A stretch of DNA of 64,000 bases from Sipunculus nudus (taxonomy: Eukaryota > Annelida > Sipuncula > Golfingiida > Sipunculidae). Of the stretch, positions 48,709 through 60,932 are shown in pieces; positions within the stretch are counted from its first letter, which is position 1, and each line of letters starts with the position of its first letter. The notes under the pieces were generated by a model. That model searched no databases and was not told the origin of the DNA. It worked only from the letters and a program-made list of their open reading frames with translations. The stretch lies in assembly GCA_026874595.1 (NCBI GenBank), contig CM049322.1:58245886-58309885 (forward strand), read 5' to 3'. The position numbers and the translations under genes were made by a program.

Positions 48709-49325
48709 ATATTCCTCATCTAGCGATCATCCGACAATACGTGATATTATTTAAGTCTTAAAAGGTCAATATAAGATATAAAGAGCTTTAACTTTATAAA
48801 TAACTCAGCTTAGAGTTTACTTGACTTGTATCTACATTTGTGAGATATTTTATTTATGTATCATCGATACGGCGATACGGCGGTAACCGCATCGATAGCA
48901 TATCAATAAGTATCCATTTATAGGAATGTTGATACATTCTAATACAGCATGACCCCTTTCAGGTTCATGATCATTGGCACTGCGCTGTTCATGAACTGAC
49001 TAATTACCATTAGTCGGTACACAGCTCTGTCTGTTTCATTTGGTGACCTGCTTGGTCACAGGACACGGAAGTCAGTTGTTTGTACCGACTGGTTGGGGAA
49101 CCTTGTGTTCAATATAAAGTATGGCTGAGGTCATTCCAAATAATTTACAATTCATATCTTAATGCTGATCCGTCAAGCAGAGAGACAGGGAGTAACTAAA
49201 GTCTGTCATTCTATAATTATTGATATATTTTATTCCTAATATATAAATCTATCTCTTTAAGTATCCTCACTTCGTCAATCCCACTTTCTTAAAAGTTTTG
49301 AGGGGGGATGTTATAGCTTGGCAGG
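48706..49325. other. intergenic, no gene seen
   Basis: Unique DNA with short local palindromes: CATCGATACGGCGATACGGCG near 48861, and GTTCATGA/TCATGAAC around 48963-48996. No gene or structured RNA can be named. Confidence 0.4.
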
Positions 49326-49329
49326 AATC

Positions 49330-49436
49330 AGAAAAGTGTCAGAGTAGCGTGAGAGCAGTGTCGGAGCAGTGCTAGAGTAGTGTGAAAGCAGTGTCAGAGT
49401 AGTGCTAGAACACTTTCAGAGCAGTGTCAGAGTTGC
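49330..49436 (+). repeat. short minisatellite (CAGTGTCAGAGTAGTG type)
   Basis: Repeats of AGAGCAGTGTC and AGAGTAGTGCTAG alternate at about 12-13 bp spacing for roughly 100 bp. Confidence 0.8.
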
Positions 49437-51604
49437 TCAACACCTGCAAACACGTGCATGTAAAGATCTCTATTCAATTGACTAATTTTAATTAATTTAA
49501 CATACTTTATAAAAGTTAATGTTGTCGCATGGTCGGTTTGATAGGACGATCATGTATGAATATTAAAGACCTTGACGCAATGTTCAAGGGCAGTGCTAAA
49601 AAGATGTTAACGTAAAAACTCGAACAAAATTTGAGGCACAGTCACCAACCTTGCAGCATTGATGCACCTTATGAAGGGCTAGGCGGCTAAGGCAAGTTCG
49701 AATATGGATGACCTTGACACATTTTTAGGGTCACATATGCAATAATGCTAAAATAAATTTAACGCATTAACTCGAAAAGAATTTGAGGCAAACTTAGAGC
49801 ATTGATGAACCGTATGGAGGACCAGGTCAAGTTCGAATATTTACGACCTTGTTGCAGTTTTCATGGTCACATCGGTAATCTTGGTGGGTTACATTGACCC
49901 ATCTCAAATTACATTCAGGGATTCACATTTTTTAGCTATTCCATCAGGCGGGGACTTGAGGGGAACTAACTAGATCTGTTTAACGGATCAGTTTTGCCCT
50001 TAATTTTTTTATGCAGTATATAGAGTAAAATCTTACTCACTGAATATAATCAGGGAAACCTAGAAATCTGCAATCTAATGAATGCAAGCCTCTGCCATTC
50101 ACTTGTTCAGACAATTTTAATTGGATCATTCGGGCAAACAAAAATCTAATTGATTCTTCAGGGGCTCAATTCTGAAATGTTCTGAAAATTTCAGGAGATT
50201 CTGCTCCGGATTTCATAAGTAATGTTGTGAACAAACACGAGCACACGCGCACACACACACACACACATACACACGGGAATAAACGCATTCTTTCCTGGCG
50301 GAGGCAATGAATATAACAATATACATGTACACAAACCCAGCATGGCGTAAATAATCAATAGTCCGTCCCAAAACGCCTGTTCGCATGTTTTTTTCGCGAT
50401 AATTATTTTAAGAATATTCTTTAAAATGCCCTTTTACCTAAAGTAGATATACAAATATTCCGCTGATTTTGCGTAAAATAGTAATATATAATGAAAAAGT
50501 ATTTACTTTGAAACTCTTTTGCGTGATTTATGCTGATGGACCGTGGGTGGTGTCTTCCCGGCACTGCTGAACGGTGTCCTCCATTGCACACTTTCCATGT
50601 CTATGGCTGCATGTGTTGTTTGTGAGACAACATTGACGTCACATAGACGTCACAATGATCGCTCGCGCATCACCTTTAATTAAAAGAAGTCCGCAGTTTG
50701 CTTTGATTATTTATTATCAGTTCTGGCTATTAAATAGTTGTAGACGCTGTAAATTGTTTTATCATATTTTGGATTATTTGTCCCATACAAAATCAAAACA
50801 AGTATAAGGCATTATATTTTACAGCCGGAGTTTCACGACAGTACACGTTCATGTTTGAACTAATTCTTGTTTCGGATCTGTCGTCCATGCGTAAAATCGT
50901 ACCTCCGGTCACTCGGCCTTGTTATGGTAAACAGAAAACAGAAATATGTGGACCGCGGTTACGCACACGCAGAACCATAAATAGGCGTTAAGAAGCTGCA
51001 GAGAAGGGATTGAGACAGTGTGTTGGCATGGTTTTGCTTGGAAACTTTTGTATAATGCAATTCTTAACTGGAATTGAGCAGGATTCGGCATGACATTGCT
51101 CCTGATTATGACCCTTTAACTTTTGACAGTATCTGAAGGAGTACAAGCAATCTATATTTTCGTAGTTTTGTTTATACAAAGATGTTGTTCAGGACGTCTG
51201 CCCTCATATTGCGCTCCGCAATTGATTTGATAAATGCTTCAGTTCAGTGGTATCTAAAAAAATATTTAATGTTATGTATCATAAGAAACGCATGAATGGT
51301 GCCCTATAAGCAACAACATAGAAATACATGAACGAAAGTATTTGTACTATGCAGACATCTTCTTTTGAATGCAATGTTTATATTCACTGATGCTACACAT
51401 CTCTGCAGATGTTTTTTCCAAGTTTTCCAATAAAGTATTTATCACATTTTTCCTTAGTATGTTAGAACGGATAGACATAGGGTTCTTATTCATATTTTGT
51501 ATTCAAAACTGAATAATTGTAATTCTAATTATGATATATTCATATACATATACCATTAATAACACATTCTTTTTTTTTCTTTTCCCATTATGCTCATTTT
51601 AGGT
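49437..51604. other. intergenic, upstream of gene B
   Basis: It contains an (AC)n run at 50244-50270 and a CRE-like pair at 50633-50653. The 3' part up to the acceptor at 51602 is presumably gene B intron or 5' flank. No 5' non-coding exon can be placed. Reverse-strand frames at 50909-51179 have no domain. Confidence 0.5.
50633..50653. promoter_or_regulatory. CRE-like sites upstream of gene B
   Basis: TTGACGTCACATAGACGTCAC contains TGACGTCA and a second AGACGTCA half-variant, about 1 kb upstream of gene B's first coding exon. Binding by CREB/ATF factors and any control of gene B are inferences. Confidence 0.3.
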
Positions 51605-51631
51605 TGGTCTGAGGAGTGAAGACTGTTTTCC

Positions 51632-52437
51632 ATGGCACGCCATCCTGTTTCAAACATCTGCACCGCACGGCCGCCTCGATGTCTCAGACGTACTTACAGA
51701 AAGGTCGCAGTAATTCAACTTTTTCTGATAGTTTCCATTTTGTTGTACCATCACCACTCAGAGTTTTACCAGCTTAAATACTTCAAACAAACACGAAAAG
51801 AAAATATTTGTAAAAAACTACAACAATTTAACGTAAATGCAAGCTCTCTTTCCACATATCATTACAAAACTGAGGTGAAATGCGAGGCATTCTTCAAGGG
51901 GAACAAGTCGGATGAGTTGAGAACTAGTCAATGCCAAGACTGTTATAAGAGAAACAGAAATTTTGAGAAGATTTTGTATAACCTGTCTAAAAACTGCACT
52001 AATTTCCTTCTTCATTTTACCCAATGTTCATTCAGGGTAACAGAGACTGAACTGAGTTTCCCAATCGCCTTTGGGATATTAGTGTATAAAGACATAGAGC
52101 AAGTAATGAGGTTACTTCGAGCAATCTATCGACCTCATAACAATTACTGTTTTCATACTGATAGAAAAGCTTCTAAGTTATTCACAGGCACCTTAAGTGG
52201 TCTCACAAAGTGTTACCCTAATGTTTTCGTATCATCACAATCTGCGGACGTACGTTGGGGTACGTTCTCAGTGCTTCAGGCCGAGCTGCATTGTTTGAGG
52301 GATCTCTTGAAGTATAAAAAGTGGAAATATTTTATCAATCTTACTGGACAGGAATTTCCTTTGAAAACCAACTGGGAGCTGGTGCAGATACTACAAGCAT
52401 ATAACGGATCATATGACATAGATGGGACCATTCGCAA
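51632..52437 (+). CDS. gene B coding exon 1
   Basis: 806 nt, exactly the length of gene A's first coding exon, with donor AA|GTAAGG in phase 2. The acceptor just upstream (ATTATGCTCATTTTAG, ending 51602) and the following GTTG are identical to gene A, so a 5' leader of about 29 nt precedes the ATG. Residues 118-268 are far better conserved between A and B than the tail and stem. Confidence 0.92.
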
Positions 52438-52571
52438 GTAAGGATCCTTTATTTATTATTCGTCGAAACACTGTGTTAATAACCTCAACAATATCTGACG
52501 TGGAGAATTTAAGTTTAACTTTCTGAGTAAATATAAAGTCAAAATCTTATTCTCTTCAACCTGTATGTATA

Positions 52572-52622
<51 letters not shown>

Positions 52623-55600
52623 CTAAATATAACTAACGTCATCCCGAAAAAATTGAATATATGAATATATAGTGTGCTATAGGTCCACGAAAGACGCCGT
52701 ATCGTGATTATTTATAAAAAGGAAGATTCAAAGTATCTAAAGCGTGAAATTACATACAATCTGACGAATTAGGTACCAGGCAGAAACTGTTATTTTTTCT
52801 TTGGATTTTAATGTACAAAATAAGTTAAAGAACATATTTTGAGATACATTCGGAAAGAAAACTGAAATTGACCAAAAATTATATATGATCTTGGATGATG
52901 GACAATTTTGTCGTAAAGAGTATGACCTGATACGTTGGCTGATAAATACGTTCTCCATGTATGTGTAACAAATGCGCGAAATGTATTTTTATGTATAGGA
53001 AAGTCATATATTCGAATATTCATTCCTCCTGCAATGAATCTTAAATGCCACATGAATATTAGTGATTACGTCGAATCGAAGGAGGTATGCTCATAAAAGT
53101 AAAAAGAGTATAAAGCAAAGACCTTGAGTTAATACCCTTATCATGGGGAATGCCAACAAATGGGCAACAATGAAGGTGAAGTTGTCTGAAACTAACACGA
53201 GAGTCGGCCACTCTTCAAACAAATGACCCAAGCCCGTTGTAAAGGCGAGCCAGGTTTTCTGAATAGTCTATTGAAAGACCGTATATACATACATACATGT
53301 TTATACAGTTAAATTTGATTTAATGTCATCAGTACTTAATATATATTAGATTTCTAAATACAAATGCATTCGCGATATTTCTATGAACATGCTACGTTAA
53401 ACTTTTTTTCAGTAGAAACGTAGACTGGTTTCAATACCACTGGCCTCAGCAAAATTGGAGACGTGTAGTTCGAAAGTCCCGGCCACCAGATGGCATCAGA
53501 GACGTGAAAGGGTCGACGCACATCGCGGCCTCCAGAGGGTTCGTCGGGTTCATGTTGTATAATAAAACAGCCTTGCGCTTTTTGGAATGGGTGAAGGACA
53601 TCCACGTACCCGATGAACACTACTTCGCAACGTTAAATCATAATCCACAGCTAGGGGCTCCAGGCGCTTATAAAGGTAAGTTAATTATATATACAGTATA
53701 TGATATATGTGTGTGTAAGGAGTTCATTTAATTAAAGCTTGTTGTTGGTAATGGCAGGATACTGGTTCAAATCTGCAATCATTAAGCATTCAATCACTTA
53801 AATTCCATCGAACTAACAGTTCAAGTTCACTCTGTGTGTTGCTACAAAGAAAGGTGTAGGGTTTGTCAATTTACCATGGAGAAATAGAATGTTGAACAGG
53901 TTAAATTGATGATATGTGACATCAACCAATAGTCATAAAACTTGTCCGGACTTTTTGTCAAATGGAAAGCAAAGTGTAAGAGTAGAAATTATAATTTTTC
54001 TATACCGTAGTATCGGTATATACCCTAAACATATTTTTTTCACCTGCATTTTTACTGTACACACATATTTCTTTGAGTCGATTATTACAGGAAATGATAA
54101 CTTTTATTTAAGCTAATAACAATGCTATTTTTCGGCGAAATCTCAAATATTGATGAATCTCGAAACCTTCAGGAAATTTCAAATGCGACATCATGCTGCT
54201 ATAAACACCTTTCTGTATATAATATGAACTAAGAAACTTGCCACTGACCTCGAAATATAACTATTTAATATTACAATACAATCCTTTTTTCTTTGCTGTA
54301 GAGATTGAATCAAAACACAGTAAATACTTGATGTGCATTACTTCCCGCAGGTGAGCAGAAATAAAAACAAAAAACAATAGGACTATATGTAGCCGGATAA
54401 ATAGGCAACTATTTTTGTCATTGGGTATTAGGCCTATTCTGAACAAAAAGTTAAAATCAAACATGGACTTAAGAACATGTTACATTGCCGGGGGGGGGGG
54501 GGGAGCTGAAGAAAACTGAGGCCATATGTCCTACAGGACCGTACGCTGACAAAAGATAACACAAGCCATGCGTGTAGCCATACAACTACATAGTATCTGA
54601 CGCATGTTTAAAACGATAAATTGTGAAGTCATACGTGAAGTGGAGCAGTCAGAAATTAATTGAAATATAAACTAAAAAAAATGAAATAACACATCGAATA
54701 AGAGTACAGTCAATTTGCCTAACCATGAACTCTGTTTGTGACCTAAATCGTAAATTCATTTAAAGAATAATCATGAACAGAGCAGTTACGAGCAACCAAT
54801 AAAGTTCCCATTGGCAATGTAAACTGTCAATCACCTGAAAAACACTTCATACCGGTATATTGATCACTAGAGGACAGAGCAAATCCAGCTGATGACGTCA
54901 GTCGATCCGACGTCATATACACGTCTTTGTGACGTCACTATTGTCTTATAAACTGCTCTCGCATCCTAGGTATGGGAACCCTTCAGTGTAGGAACGTTTA
55001 GCAGCTCATAAGCGTAATAAGGTCAATGGGGCGGAGCTTAAGGGCTGTGGTGGGGAGGTCAGTTATGGTCAAAACTAATCGTTTCCGAGACTCATTTATG
55101 CGGAGTACCAAGCGTTTGTTCAATAAGCAAATGAATTGTATGTTTTCTAGTCGTCAGTCATATGCTTATCAAAACTGTTTTTTCTTAGTTGATACCAAAT
55201 TTCTCTTTGAGAGTAAATGATAGAAGGTTATATCATGAAATAACTTTAGCATACCTAACATTATAACACTGTGTTTGAGCAATATAGCAATATATTCTAA
55301 CCAGTTAAACAACTTTAGGCTGAGGCACTTTCCAGCTAGTAATATATTAGAAAAATAACTGAATAACACTGGCTAATTTGCAAAGATTTGTTCAGATACA
55401 TATTCAAACCGTATACCGGTATTAATGCTTCAGAAAAAAACTTTGTTTCGTAAAACACTTAAAAAAATAAGCGTACCTCTATAGGTTTGTTATCTAATTT
55501 TATAAGCTTGGTAAACATAGTAGCAACGAATTTTATTTGATAGGGTCTATCTATTTGTAGGCCTTTCTGGTCCTGTTGTAATTTATCAAAAATGTAATTG

Positions 55601-55963
55601 AAAGTCAGTTGAATCTGTACATAACAAACTTTAATATCAACACCAAAAGTATTTGTGTGTAATATTATTGCAGGTGACCCGGACGTGAAAATGACGTATA
55701 CCCGACTTAAGACATGGAAAAAAGAGAAGAACCCGATATGTCATGGGCGCTGGGTCAGAGGTATTTGTAACATCGGTGTAGGAGACTTGTACCGGTTTGT
55801 AAACTCAAAGAAACTTTTCCTCAACAAGATAGATTTTCAGCGTGACCCGATTGTATTTGAATGTGCTGAACAGTGGTACGTGAATCGTACACGTCAGGAA
55901 CATGACCTCGACTTCGATTTAGATTTTTATAGGAACCTGAAGTTTGTCAAAAATCACATTTGA
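51632..55963 (+). CDS. gene B: GCNT-type beta-1,6-N-acetylglucosaminyltransferase (GT14)
   Basis: Joined exons 51632-52437, 53413-53675 and 55674-55963 encode 452 residues. It is the same fold and family as gene A: a short basic tail (MARHPVSN..RRTYRK), signal anchor at about 25-40 (VAVIQLFLIVSILLY), stem, then the GT14 catalytic domain. Key motifs are FPIAFGILVYKDIEQ, LLRAIYRPHNNYCFH, WKYFINLTGQEFPLKTN, GSTHIAASRGFVG, the loop VPDEHYFATL (residues 334-343) and WVRGICNIGVGDLYRF. In mouse C2GnT-L the Glu of the SPDE loop is the catalytic base; here that residue is E337 in VPDE. Expected role: Golgi type II enzyme using UDP-GlcNAc to branch O-glycans. No broken codons are seen. Which core structure it uses cannot be told from sequence. 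It lies 20.5 kb from gene A in the same orientation. Confidence 0.92.
52438..53412 (+). other. gene B intron 1 (phase 2)
   Basis: 975-bp GT..AG intron that includes an (AT)n run at 52576-52620. Confidence 0.85.
53413..53675 (+). CDS. gene B coding exon 2
   Basis: 263 nt after the acceptor CTTTTTTTCAG, leaving in phase 1 at AAAG|GTAAGT. It encodes DWFQYHWPQQNW, STHIAASRGFVGF and LEWVKDIHVPDEHYF, and so holds the catalytic-loop glutamate. Confidence 0.92.
53676..55673 (+). other. gene B intron 2 (phase 1)
   Basis: 1,998-bp GT..AG intron. It holds a G-run at 54489-54503 and a cluster of TGACGTCA-like sites at 54894-54937. A forward frame at 55026-55220 within it has no domain. Confidence 0.85.
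54894..54937. promoter_or_regulatory. CRE-like cluster inside gene B intron 2
   Basis: GATGACGTCAGTC, CCGACGTCATATACACGTC and TTTGTGACGTCAC give three GACGTC cores in about 45 bp. It resembles 20476-20525 closely enough (TTTGTGACGTCAC, ATATACACGTC/ATATACGTCC) to be a shared dispersed repeat rather than a specific enhancer. Confidence 0.3.
55674..55963 (+). CDS. gene B coding exon 3 (terminal)
   Basis: 290 nt after ATATTATTGCAG, phase 1, stop TGA at 55961-55963. It encodes DPDVKMTYTRLKTW, WVRGICNIGVGDLYRF and FECAEQWYVNRT. Same length as gene A exon 3. Confidence 0.92.
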
Positions 55964-56076
55964 TAGGATAAGGGTTAGGCATAAACCGATATATGACGAT
56001 GTCGCATAGCCTCGCTCCTGTTTTTTTTTTCAAAACCTCATATATCAATACCAAATGATCATGTCCGACTTCCAAC

Positions 56077-56082
56077 AATAAA
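56077..56082 (+). terminator. candidate polyadenylation signal of gene B
   Basis: AATAAA lies 114 nt after the stop codon and is followed by a T-rich stretch (TTGTATATTTTTTCG) about 30 nt later, which is the usual arrangement for a metazoan poly(A) site. Confidence 0.5.
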
Positions 56083-56179
56083 CTGCTGATATGATTTCTG
56101 TATTCATGGTTGTATATTTTTTCGCACTAAATTGCTCTTCGCTGGTACTTGGATATAACATTAGGTATTCGTCAAGGTG

Positions 56180-57085
56180 TACTTTGGCACCTAAGTATCA
56201 CAGGAGTTTTACCTTGTCTGTTTAGTATTATGTATAATTTTCCATTTTATTATTAATATTACAGGAGTCTGCACCTGTCACATACGTATTACAGGGTACT
56301 TCCTTGTCATCCGCTATACTAGAAGTCTTCTCTTGTAACAGTATACCAGCAGTATGCCCTTATCACCGTTTTATTACAGGAGTCTTTGAATGAAACATAA
56401 GTATTACAGGAGTCTTCCCTTTTCACATTAGTAATACGGGAGCCTTCTTTTGTCATTTTTCTATTACAAAAGTCTTTCCTCGTCACATTTTATAAAGCAG
56501 TCTGCGCTTGTCACCTTCAGAACTCAGGAATCTTCCTTAGAATCACAAGATTCTCCTGCTGTTACCTTATAATTACCGGAGTATTCCCTTGTCAACTTAG
56601 TATAACAGGAGTCTTTTAATGACACCTTAGTATTACAGGAGTCCTACCTTGTCATCCAAGTATATCATGAGTCTTCCCTTGTCACATCAGTATTACGGGA
56701 GTCTTCCTTTGTCATCTTACTATTACAGAAGTCTTCCCTTGTCACATAGTATTACAGCAGTCTGGCCTTGTCACCTTGGGACTTCAGGAGTCTTCCATTG
56801 TCACCTTAGAATCATAGGATTCAGCTGCTGTTACCTATAAATTACCGGAGTAATCCCTTGTCACCTTAGTATTACAGGTTTTTTTTCATCTTGCAATTAC
56901 AGGAGTATTTGGTTGTCCCCCTAGTATTACTGTACAGATGTCGTCTGTTGTTATCTTATTATGAGTTGTCAACTTTGTATTACTAGGGTCTTTCCGTGTC
57001 AAAATAGTAGCACAGGCGTCTTCCCTTGTCCCAATATATTTCAGGAATATTCCCATGTCAACTTAGTATCTCATTAGTATTTAAA
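56180..57085 (+). repeat. 30-bp minisatellite downstream of gene B
   Basis: Degenerate units TATTACAGGAGTCTTCCCTT then GTCACCTTAG, about 30 units including truncated ones. It starts about 100 bp after gene B's poly(A) signal. The frame at 56649-56840 is a repeat artefact. Confidence 0.88.
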
Positions 57086-57926
57086 TAAAGCTAATACCGA
57101 CTGCTAAAAATACGTACTTAAATATATTATGTAGCACTTTGCCACTGCCCACATGGTGATGTGTCACGATACTTTCTATGCCCTTGTCCGTAGAAAGTAT
57201 CGAGGAAATTGTAAATATTTACATTCACTGCAAAATATTTACTTTTAAGGAGAAGCTTTCCCAGAAATTGTGATCTGTTAGTAGATATGAGTGCGTGTGT
57301 AAATTGCGGTGTGAGTTCGACTATCGAAGATTTGGCGCTTTATAAAAACTATTATTATTATTATTATTATTATTATTATGCACCGCTCCGCTAATGCGGG
57401 TGACATTCATTTGGGGAAAAAATGTAGTTACGTCATACATTTACATTAAGGCATTTTTCTCTTGTGGCAATAAATCTGCGAGGACAGGTTTAATATCATT
57501 AAAAAAAGCGCCACCAAGTGTATGAAATTAAAACGACTTTCGTCAGACCACTCTACATCGAGCTGCATAACACCATATAGTAATGCAAGTACAGGCTTTT
57601 GTTCGTTAATGAAACCAAGTGAGCTTCAATTTTAACAGGCGGAATGTCACATATATAATGATTCGATTTCTTGTGTACGAGACACGTGACCCGCCTATGG
57701 CCGATGTCAAATAATTTTTATCTCTTGCAAAATAAAAGAGATAACACAAACAATACGCTAAGCGGTGTCGGGTAGTTTTGCGTTCAGATTGGGACAAAAA
57801 CAATAATGAAGGGTAATAAACAAGAGCAGTTCCACCAAAAATCCAGGCGGTTCCAAATAAAACATGTGATCCATGCAGGGGACACCAGTCCGTGACAAGG
57901 AAGGTCTTCACCGGCAATAATATATA
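57086..57926. other. intergenic, no gene seen
   Basis: Unique DNA with an (ATT)n run at 57348-57379. CTTTCTAYGCCCTTGTCCGTAG and TAGAAAGTATCG near 57170-57200 form a short inverted repeat (GATACTTTCTA, TAGAAAGTATC). The reverse frame at 57606-57917 (103 residues) has no domain. Confidence 0.45.
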
Positions 57927-58051
57927 CAGTGGAACCTGTCTGGAGGACCACCTCCCTTATAAAATCACCTAAATGGCTTATTTATAGTTGACCTGTCCAA
58001 TAAGACCACCTCTGAATTAAGACCATTTTCGGTCAATCCCGCAGGGGGTCT

Positions 58052-58052
<1 letters not shown>
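57927..58052 (+). mobile_element. truncated pogo/Tigger-like element end
   Basis: After TATA it reads CAGTGGAACCTGTCTGGAGG, ACCACC, and later TAAGACCACCTCTGAATTAAG. CAGTGGAACC following TA, with repeated GACCACC blocks, is characteristic of Tc1/mariner-superfamily MITE termini. The opposite end is missing or lost in the (AT)n run that follows. Confidence 0.5.

Positions 58053-58053
<1 letters not shown>

Positions 58054-58109
<56 letters not shown>
58054..58109. repeat. (AT)n microsatellite
   Basis: About 55 bp of AT dinucleotides directly after the MITE end. Confidence 0.95.
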
Positions 58110-58112
<3 letters not shown>

Positions 58113-58888
58113 TTCTGTACACATGAACGTAAGTTTTTTTATTACAATAAACTTTGCTTTTGAAAATGGCTTGGAACACATTCGACAATGTGACCTGAAT
58201 GAAATGAACCCTGGTTACAATGCGTTTATCGTGTTTTGTTGAGAGAAATAACTCAGGAAAAATATTAAAATCAAAGTTCTGACTGAAATCCATTTCAGTG
58301 CTCATAAAAGAATATTTTCCAGCCACCGTACGAATGCAAGCCTTGCAGAAAAAAATATATATCTTTTCTTGTCGTTAAACTGACTTTGAGCAAAGAATTT
58401 GCATAATCAAGGAGTCCACATCCTGAACAAGGACCTATTAGCTCTCTCTTTAGGGTGCTATATAACCGTGTTGGCAATAAACTTTCTGCCTAGGGATTCC
58501 GTGCTGGTCTTCCGCCAAGTTCGGGTCCAGTGAGCCTGTATTGCGGGTTCTGTTAAATGATGTTAAATATATGATTAAAATGATGAAACTCAAATGTTGT
58601 CATTCATACAAGAGAAGGTTTCTCTCGCTGTCTCCTTTTTCGGGAATAAATACTTAGTGCGAGTCAATGCCAGCAGATGTCGCCAGTGTAGTAAAAGATG
58701 TGTCACCTTTTGCGGCATATTATTTGCGATGGGTGCTCCGTAAAAAAAATAGCACTGCCATTCTCTTCATTTAGAACTGTACAGTAATAGAAATAAATAA
58801 TACACAAAGGTAGTATAAACAATATCATAATTAGGAACAATACAATCGGAATTGTAAATTTCAGATATTTAATTAACACAATAATAAT

Positions 58889-58927
<39 letters not shown>

Positions 58928-59066
58928 TTATTCTAAAAAGGCGCATGTGTCCCGAATTAAAATGTTCCGCTCAAGGCTCATGACAAAACATGCAAAAATG
59001 AATAAAAATAAATTATACATGCAATAGTTATGAACAGTCAAAAAATTCTATTCAAAATCATAATAT

Positions 59067-59067
<1 letters not shown>
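58110..59067. other. intergenic, no gene seen
   Basis: Unique DNA with an (AAT)n run at 58876-58926. No exons recognised. Confidence 0.5.
58876..58926. repeat. (AAT)n microsatellite
   Basis: About 16 AAT/ATA trinucleotides. Confidence 0.95.

Positions 59068-59140
<73 letters not shown>
59068..59140. repeat. (AT)n microsatellite
   Basis: About 70 bp of AT with one ACAT break. Confidence 0.95.
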
Positions 59141-59143
<3 letters not shown>

Positions 59144-60355
59144 TGATGAAACCTGAACGGATGCTTAATACAAGAATCTAAAACCAGCCATAAACAAACG
59201 AACTTTATCGATAAAGACCCTTCGTGACCACCATATTCGTGAAACCCACACAATGTTTTTTATTAAAAGCTGAAAGTCTGCAAAAAGCACAAAGTCAGAC
59301 GAATCATATATAAAAATAGAGGAGATAGTGAGAAGTCCAGTTTATTAACTTTAGTGGACACAATGTGAAAACCATGCATTTACATTTCGTTTTACGTAAG
59401 TTAGGTGCACTAGTATCTCAGATTTCTGTTATATGGAGCCCATGCATTTTATCGTCCACACGGGTACACGCGTCCAGACATATTTTGTAAACGATATGTT
59501 ATCAGTGATGATGCAGGTCACCCGTTAATCATCCATTGATCACTCAGATCTGCCGGTCACGTGCTCAGAGACACCGAGAGTACGAAGTGGTTTTATCAAA
59601 CTGGCTACAGATGGCAGTATTAGCTAACCAATTAGCTAACCATAGATGCGTAAAATACTGTGGTTGCCTTTTTATTCGCAAGGGTTTTATTTTCGCGATA
59701 TTCGCGAGTGGGATATAATCGTGAATTTGGAACCCTCGTGAATAAGATGCCATTTTATCGAGGATGAACAATAGGGTATGATACATATGCACAAATGGAA
59801 AAGTTATCACACCTTTGAAAACATGGTTTGTTAATCAACAACATGATCTGTATATAAGCGATAGGGTTAACAAAAATGGGACTCGGAGCCTGGTCCTGTT
59901 CCTGTGAAGAGTGCAAATGTAATTAAATCTGGTCCCTTGTTTATCCCTGTATGTATTCAGATATCTAATCTTGCATGAGCTCTGTTGCCAAAAATGTTTT
60001 TATGCAGGACGTTCAGTCCAATAAAAGACGTTTCGATAATTGAACGTGGCGGTTCTAAAGTTTTAAATTTTGTTTTAGTCACAGACAAAAAAAGACACTG
60101 ATGTACTGAGTGAAAAAACAAAACTGAAATGAATCGATCACTCTTATCAATGTTGTACAATATATAAACTGATTTGATATGCGTTTGCAAACATTGCTAT
60201 TTTTTTTTTTGCTGGAAGTGACCGCCTCCATTTTATATGCTGTCTCATCTTTTCTTGATCTGAGTATGTACTTCTGGAGAGTTCCATTTCGGTTTGGGAC
60301 TACGTGACAGGACGGTAGCACTGGTTTCCTATCATTTTAATTTTGTATCTTGATG
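59141..60355. other. intergenic with one dispersed repeat
   Basis: Contains the TTCGCGA-type repeat at about 59650-59755. Reverse frames at 59957-60321 have no recognisable domain. Confidence 0.45.
59650..59755 (+). repeat. TTCGCGA-type dispersed repeat, copy 1
   Basis: It reads ACTGTGGTTGCCTTTTTATTC, GCAAGGGTTTTATTTTCGCG, ATATTCGCGAGTGGGATATAAT, CGTGAATTTGGAACCCTCG. It aligns by eye with 60928-61015 (TTGTTCGTAAGGTTTTCAATTTC, AATTTGCGAAAGGGTTATAAT, CCCGAAAATAACCCC). A third partial copy lies inverted near 61105-61160. Confidence 0.6.
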
Positions 60356-60622
60356 TCAGCCAGGCTCGGTGTCTACCTCACCTGCGGGTCCTTGGTGTGT
60401 AATCATCCCGATTACCGGTCCATAACACCGCGTAACCCCCCATAGACGCACTCGCTTGTGAGACATGACACGGCTGAGCGGTACAGCCTTCCCACTAAAC
60501 CTGTAGAGCGCTCACCCTGGTTGGGGGTTGACCGGGAAAATCTTAACGCCTCCGGTGAGATTTGAACTCATGACCTGCCGGCTTTGAATCCTGTGCTCTA
60601 CCCCTAATGCCGGGATATGTTA
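60356..60622 (-). mobile_element. tRNA-derived SINE
   Basis: On the reverse strand the head reads CCCGGCATTAGGGGTAGAG, CACAGGATTCAAAGCCGGC, then AGGTCATGAGTTCAAATCTC and ACCGGAGG. TAGGGGTAGAGCACAGG matches a pol III A-box (TRGCNNAGYGG-like) and GAGTTCAAATCTC matches a B-box (GGTTCGANTCC), spaced as in a tRNA. It is followed by a non-tRNA body (TCAACCCCCAACCAGGGTG ... GTAATCGGGATGATTACAC). It does not fold into a clean tRNA by eye, and the body identifies it as a SINE rather than a gene. The exact 3' end is uncertain. Confidence 0.65.
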
Positions 60623-60872
60623 TATATATATATTTTTTTAATTAGTTATATTTATTCATAATTTATCGATAATATTCATAAAATGACATGTTATCAAGGA
60701 AGATTTGCCAGAGCGTGACTTTTATTAAAGATTTATATTTAAGTGAAAGACTATACCCTTCCATACTCTTACGCACTTATCCCTTAGACCCAAATGTTTG
60801 AAAAGTTGGGCCCTGTGTGCCTCATTGTATGATAGCCGGGGATTAATTACAAGTCTGTGTAGTTCTAAATTC

Positions 60873-60875
<3 letters not shown>

Positions 60876-60929
<54 letters not shown>
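60876..60929. repeat. (AT)n microsatellite
   Basis: About 53 bp of AT preceding the second TTCGCGA-type repeat copy. Confidence 0.95.

Positions 60930-60932
<3 letters not shown>

Noticed and set aside
60555-60622. Functional tRNA gene on the minus strand
   Set aside because: A- and B-box motifs are present, but I could not form an acceptor stem, and a SINE-type body follows.
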